A DNA stretch of 64,000 nucleotides from Sphingobium sp. AS12. Its GTDB lineage: Bacteria; Pseudomonadota; Alphaproteobacteria; Sphingomonadales; Sphingomonadaceae. Each line of letters begins with the position of its first letter. The stretch's first letter is position 1. Of this stretch, positions 61,064-64,000 are shown piece after piece. The notes under the pieces were generated by a model, which was not told where the DNA came from, did not search any database, and saw only the letters and a list, made by a program, of their open reading frames with translations. The position numbers and the translations under genes are program-made. The stretch covers positions 372,001 through 436,000 of the forward strand of contig NZ_JAHRGM010000024.1 of assembly GCF_019097845.1 (NCBI RefSeq). The letters run 5' to 3'.

Positions 61064-63370
61064 ATGCGTCCTGCCACTGCCCTGCTGCTCGCCTCCACCA
61101 TGCTGGCCGCTACGCCCGCCTTCGCCCAGACTGCTGCGCCCGTCACGCCCGCCGCAGAGGCAGCGCCGGACGATGCGACGATCATCGTCTTTGGTCGCGG
61201 CGAAACCCGCCAGGTGCAGGAAGTTCAGGCGCGTGAGATTGTCGTGCTTACGCCCGGCACCAATCCGCTCAAAGCCATCGAAAAGCTGCCCAGCGTCAAT
61301 TTCCAGTCGGCCGACCCGTTCGGCAATTATGAATGGTCGCAGCGCGTTACCATCCGCAGCTTCAACCAGAACCAGCTGGGCTTCACCTTCGATGGCATCC
61401 CGCTGGGCGACATGAGCTATGGCAACCATAATGGCCTGCACATCACCCGCGCCATCAGCAGCGAAAATATCGGCAGCGTGCGCGTGTCGCAGGGTGCCGG
61501 TTCGCTCGGCACGCAGGCGACCGGCAATCTGGGCGGCACGGTCGAGACCTTCTCGGCCGACCCGACCGGCGAACTGGGCACGCTGGGTGGCCTGACCTAT
61601 GGCAGCAACGAAACGATCCGCGCCTTCGCCCGCCTCAATCTGGGCACCAGGGATGGCGTGCGCGGCTATGTCTCCTACGGCTATGGATCGACCGACAAAT
61701 ATAAGGGCCAGGGCACGCAGGACCAGCATATGGGCAATGCCAAGGTGATCGTGCCGGTAGGCGAGGCCCAGATTGACGGCTGGCTGAGCTATTCGGACCG
61801 CCGTGAGCAGGATTATCAGGACATGTCGATGGGCATGATCAATCGGCTCGGCTGGGACTGGGACAACACCTATCCCGACTATGCCCGTGCGATCGACTAT
61901 GCCGCCCGCCTGAACGACGTGGACCGGATCAGCAACAGCGGCGGATCGCCCTTCCCCGATGGCCGTTTCGACTATAGCGGCGCGAGCGTCGCCACCGGCC
62001 AGACCTACCCCGGCAATGTCACCAGCGCCGACGACGCCTATTATGACGCATCGGGCCTCCGCAAGGACTGGCTGGGCGCGATCGGCTTCACGACCCCGCT
62101 GGGCGGACAAGCCAAGCTGAACCTCAAGGGCTATTACCACAACAACAGCGGCATGGGCCTGTGGGCGACCCCCTATGTCCCCAGCCCCAATGGCGTCCCC
62201 ATGTCGGTGCGCACCACCGAATATGAAATGGACCGGATCGGCGGCTTCGGCAGCGTCGATTTCACGATCGGCCGCCAGACCCTGAACGTCGGCGCATGGT
62301 ATGAAAATAACAAGTTCAACCAGGCCCGCCGCTTCTACGCCTTTGCCAGCCGCACGGAACCCGGCCTGTCGTTCCGCGACTATCCGAAGAACCCCTTCGC
62401 GACGCAGTGGGAGTTCGACTTCACCACCGACACGTTCCAATATCATGTGCAGGACAAGATCGACCTTGGCATGGTGACGATCAACCTGGGGTGGAAGGGC
62501 TTTTCGGTCACCAACAAGGCAGAGGCCGTCGTGCAGGCCAGCTTCCCGCAGGGCAAGATCAAGGCGCAGGACTGGTTCCAGCCCACCGCCGGTTTCGTCG
62601 TGAAGGTCACCCCAGAAGCAGAAGTCTTTGGCGGTTTCAGCCAGTCGACCCGCGCCTTTGCCAGCGCCACCACGACCGGCCCCTTCTCGACCAACCAGGC
62701 TGGTTTCGACGCGATCAAGGATGATCTGAAGCCCGAAGCCTCCGACACCTATGAACTGGGCCTGCGTTACAACACGACCATCTTCAACGGCACGCTGGGC
62801 GCTTATCTGGTCAACTTCCGCAACCGCCTGCTCGCGGTGCAGGTCGGATCGGCGATCCAGGGCAACCCGTCGGCGCTCCAGAATGTCGGCGGCGTCCGCG
62901 CCATCGGCGTCGAGGCCGCGGGCGACCTGAAGCTGGGCGGCGGCTTTGGCCTCTATGCCAGCTACAGCTACACCGACGCGACCTATCGCGACGATGTCGT
63001 GGACGGCAACGGCGTGCTGGTTGCGGCGATCAAGGACAAGACCGTGGTGGACAGCCCCAAGCATATGGCGCGCGGCGAGTTCAACTATGACGATGGCCAG
63101 CGCTTCTTCCGCGTCGGCCTCAACTATATGTCGCGCCGCTACTACAGCTACACCAACGACGCTTCGGTCCCCGGTCGCCTGATCGTCGACGCCTCGCTCG
63201 GCTATCGCTTCACCGACAAGCTCGAAGTCCAGTTCAACGCCACCAACCTGCTCGACAAACGCTATGTCGGCACGATCGGGTCGGGCGGCTTTGGCAATAG
63301 CGGCGACGCCCAGACCCTGCTGGTCGGCGCCCCGCAACAGTTCTTCGCCACGCTGAAGGCCGGGTTCTAA
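61064..63370 (+). CDS. TonB-dependent outer membrane receptor
   Basis: A 768-residue outer membrane transporter. The signal peptide ends at PAFAQ (about residue 21). The plug domain covers about 45-165 (TNPLKAIEKLPSVNFQSADPF, VTIRSFNQNQLGFTFDGIPLGD, IGSVRVSQGAGSLGTQATGNLGGTV). The beta-barrel follows and ends with FNATNLLDKRYVGTIG and the terminal ATLKAGF with C-terminal Phe. It lacks an N-terminal secretin/TonB signalling extension. The substrate is unknown; the downstream phosphodiesterase suggests a phosphorylated compound. The ATG at 61064 follows AAGGGGA. Confidence 0.93.
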   Translation: MRPATALLLASTMLAATPAFAQTAAPVTPAAEAAPDDATIIVFGRGETRQVQEVQAREIVVLTPGTNPLKAIEKLPSVNFQSADPFGNYEWSQRVTIRSFNQNQLGFTFDGIPLGDMSYGNHNGLHITRAISSENIGSVRVSQGAGSLGTQATGNLGGTVETFSADPTGELGTLGGLTYGSNETIRAFARLNLGTRDGVRGYVSYGYGSTDKYKGQGTQDQHMGNAKVIVPVGEAQIDGWLSYSDRREQDYQDMSMGMINRLGWDWDNTYPDYARAIDYAARLNDVDRISNSGGSPFPDGRFDYSGASVATGQTYPGNVTSADDAYYDASGLRKDWLGAIGFTTPLGGQAKLNLKGYYHNNSGMGLWATPYVPSPNGVPMSVRTTEYEMDRIGGFGSVDFTIGRQTLNVGAWYENNKFNQARRFYAFASRTEPGLSFRDYPKNPFATQWEFDFTTDTFQYHVQDKIDLGMVTINLGWKGFSVTNKAEAVVQASFPQGKIKAQDWFQPTAGFVVKVTPEAEVFGGFSQSTRAFASATTTGPFSTNQAGFDAIKDDLKPEASDTYELGLRYNTTIFNGTLGAYLVNFRNRLLAVQVGSAIQGNPSALQNVGGVRAIGVEAAGDLKLGGGFGLYASYSYTDATYRDDVVDGNGVLVAAIKDKTVVDSPKHMARGEFNYDDGQRFFRVGLNYMSRRYYSYTNDASVPGRLIVDASLGYRFTDKLEVQFNATNLLDKRYVGTIGSGGFGNSGDAQTLLVGAPQQFFATLKAGF

Positions 63371-63380
63371 ACAACAAGCT

Positions 63381-63454
63381 CCGTTCGTTTCGAGCGAAGT
63401 CGAGAAACGGCGCGCACAGCGTCATCCGCTTCTCGACACGCTCGAAGCGAACGG
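63381..63454. repeat. Palindromic GTTCG/TCGAG repeat, copy 7 (degenerate)
   Basis: The left arm (63381-63408) matches the family exactly. The right arm (63428-63454) has lost one base and carries mismatches, and the loop is 19 bases. It sits between the receptor and phosphodiesterase genes, 18 bases before the latter, and may separate their expression. Confidence 0.9.
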
Positions 63455-63471
63455 CAGTTGGGACAATCATC

Positions 63472-64000
63472 ATGAAAAAGACCGCGCTCCTCGCCACCGT
63501 CCTCGCCGCTTGCATCCCGGCAACGGCGCTGGCGAACCCCGTCCTCCTCATCTCGATCGACGGGCTCCGGCCCGGCGACGTGCTGGATGCGGACAAGCGC
63601 GGCCTTTCCCTCCCCAATCTGCGCCGCTTCGTGACGCAGGGCGCGCACGCATCGGGCGTCACCGGCGTGTTGCCGACACTGACCTATCCCAGCCACACGA
63701 CGCTGATGACTGGCGTAACCCCGGCCAGGCACGGCATCGTCGCCAATAACAGCTTCGATCCCACCGGCATCAATCAGGGCGGCTGGTACTGGTATGCGCA
63801 GGACATCAAGGTGCCGACCCTGTGGGAGGCCGCGACCAGGGCGGGCCTGTCCACCGGCAATATCCACTGGCCGGTCAGCGTCGCGGCGAAGGGCGTGACC
63901 TGGAACCTGCCGCAAATTTGGCGCACGGGTCATGCCGACGACGCCAAGCTAATCGATGCGCTGGCGACGCCGGGCCTGAAAGCCGAACTGGAGGCGAAAG
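63472..64000 (+). CDS. Exported nucleotide pyrophosphatase/phosphodiesterase (NPP) family protein, 3' part missing
   Basis: The first 176 codons of an alkaline phosphatase superfamily enzyme that runs off the window. The signal peptide MKKTALLATVLAACIPATAL ends near ALA. LLISIDGLRPGDVL holds the metal-binding D30. LPTLTYPSHTTLMTGVTPARHGIVAN matches the NPP nucleophile block, with T71 as the likely nucleophile. GGWYWYAQDIKVPTLWEAA is a further family block. It should cleave phosphodiester or pyrophosphate bonds in the periplasm. It follows a TonB-dependent receptor by 101 bases. Confidence 0.9.
   Translation, partial: MKKTALLATVLAACIPATALANPVLLISIDGLRPGDVLDADKRGLSLPNLRRFVTQGAHASGVTGVLPTLTYPSHTTLMTGVTPARHGIVANNSFDPTGINQGGWYWYAQDIKVPTLWEAATRAGLSTGNIHWPVSVAAKGVTWNLPQIWRTGHADDAKLIDALATPGLKAELEAK

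Noticed and set aside
60386-63337. A 983-codon open frame on the minus strand
   Set aside because: Only its last 146 codons (from 60823) are the real thioesterase gene; the rest is antisense to the TonB-dependent receptor.

Overview
This is a GC-rich chromosomal stretch of an alphaproteobacterium, most likely a member of the Sphingomonadaceae (Sphingobium or Sphingomonas type). The signs are a bacterial NDUFA12 complex I subunit, a Tim44-like protein beside secB, a fused ThiS-ThiG, dnaA next to rpsT instead of dnaN, a mutM/ubiE/ubiB/coaBC/dut neighbourhood, a large TonB-dependent receptor, and many copies of the GTTCG...TCGAGAA palindromes common in sphingomonads. No prophage, insertion sequence, CRISPR array, rRNA or tRNA gene was recognised. 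The family assignment is inference from gene content, not from a marker search.

Layout: 1-1800 is the edge of a polysaccharide locus (KpsC/S-like fragment, family 4 glycosyltransferase). 1836-8507 holds a HIT hydrolase, ScoAB CoA-transferase, ThiSG, AroQ, the AccBC biotin carboxylase pair with an ArsC-like protein, and a lone ParA. 8629-18166 holds a GGDEF-EAL protein, a fatty acyl-AMP ligase, RecX, a small envelope/complex I cluster converging on aat, a TrkA-type potassium channel and a dipeptidase. 18358-21937 is a tightly overlapping sulfate activation operon cysD-cysNC-cysQ, divergent from a LuxR-type regulator. 23244-30980 holds an LD-carboxypeptidase, cupin, DapE, a second GGDEF-EAL protein, Smr, MltA, Tim44-like and SecB. 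31127-36884 holds murJ-trpS, a DUF4136 lipoprotein, a symporter with a 51-residue membrane protein, and a cyclophilin.

36930-46907 is the core block: dnaA, rpsT, mutM, ubiE, ubiB, an MNT/HEPN toxin-antitoxin pair, coaBC, dut, an E1-like enzyme and a DsrE-like protein, largely joined by 4-base overlaps. 46911-49574 is an exbD-yjgN-M48 peptidase group preceded by a Zur-like palindrome. 49732-52453 is thrS-infC with a strong terminator. 52485-60823 holds a transglutaminase-like gene broken by a frameshift, secreted MsrA with a 50-residue partner, AspC, PabC/PabB-like enzymes, a DUF983 protein and a thioesterase. 61064 to the end is a TonB-dependent receptor followed by a secreted nucleotide pyrophosphatase/phosphodiesterase cut by the window edge.

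The most striking non-coding signal is a family of long hairpin repeats. Seven copies belong to the GTTCG/TCGAG class, several with 28-base arms and an 11-base loop. One perfect copy lies inside coaBC, in frame, between its two enzyme domains. At least four other palindromic repeat families occur in intergenic gaps, one of which appears to supply the ribosome binding site of ubiB. Other points of interest are an apparent AUA start for infC, a 205-base antisense overlap of two real genes, and a perfect 16-base palindrome in the cysD/luxR divergent promoter. I found nothing that I can call a wholly new system; the coaBC repeat insertion and the embedded MNT/HEPN pair are the best leads.
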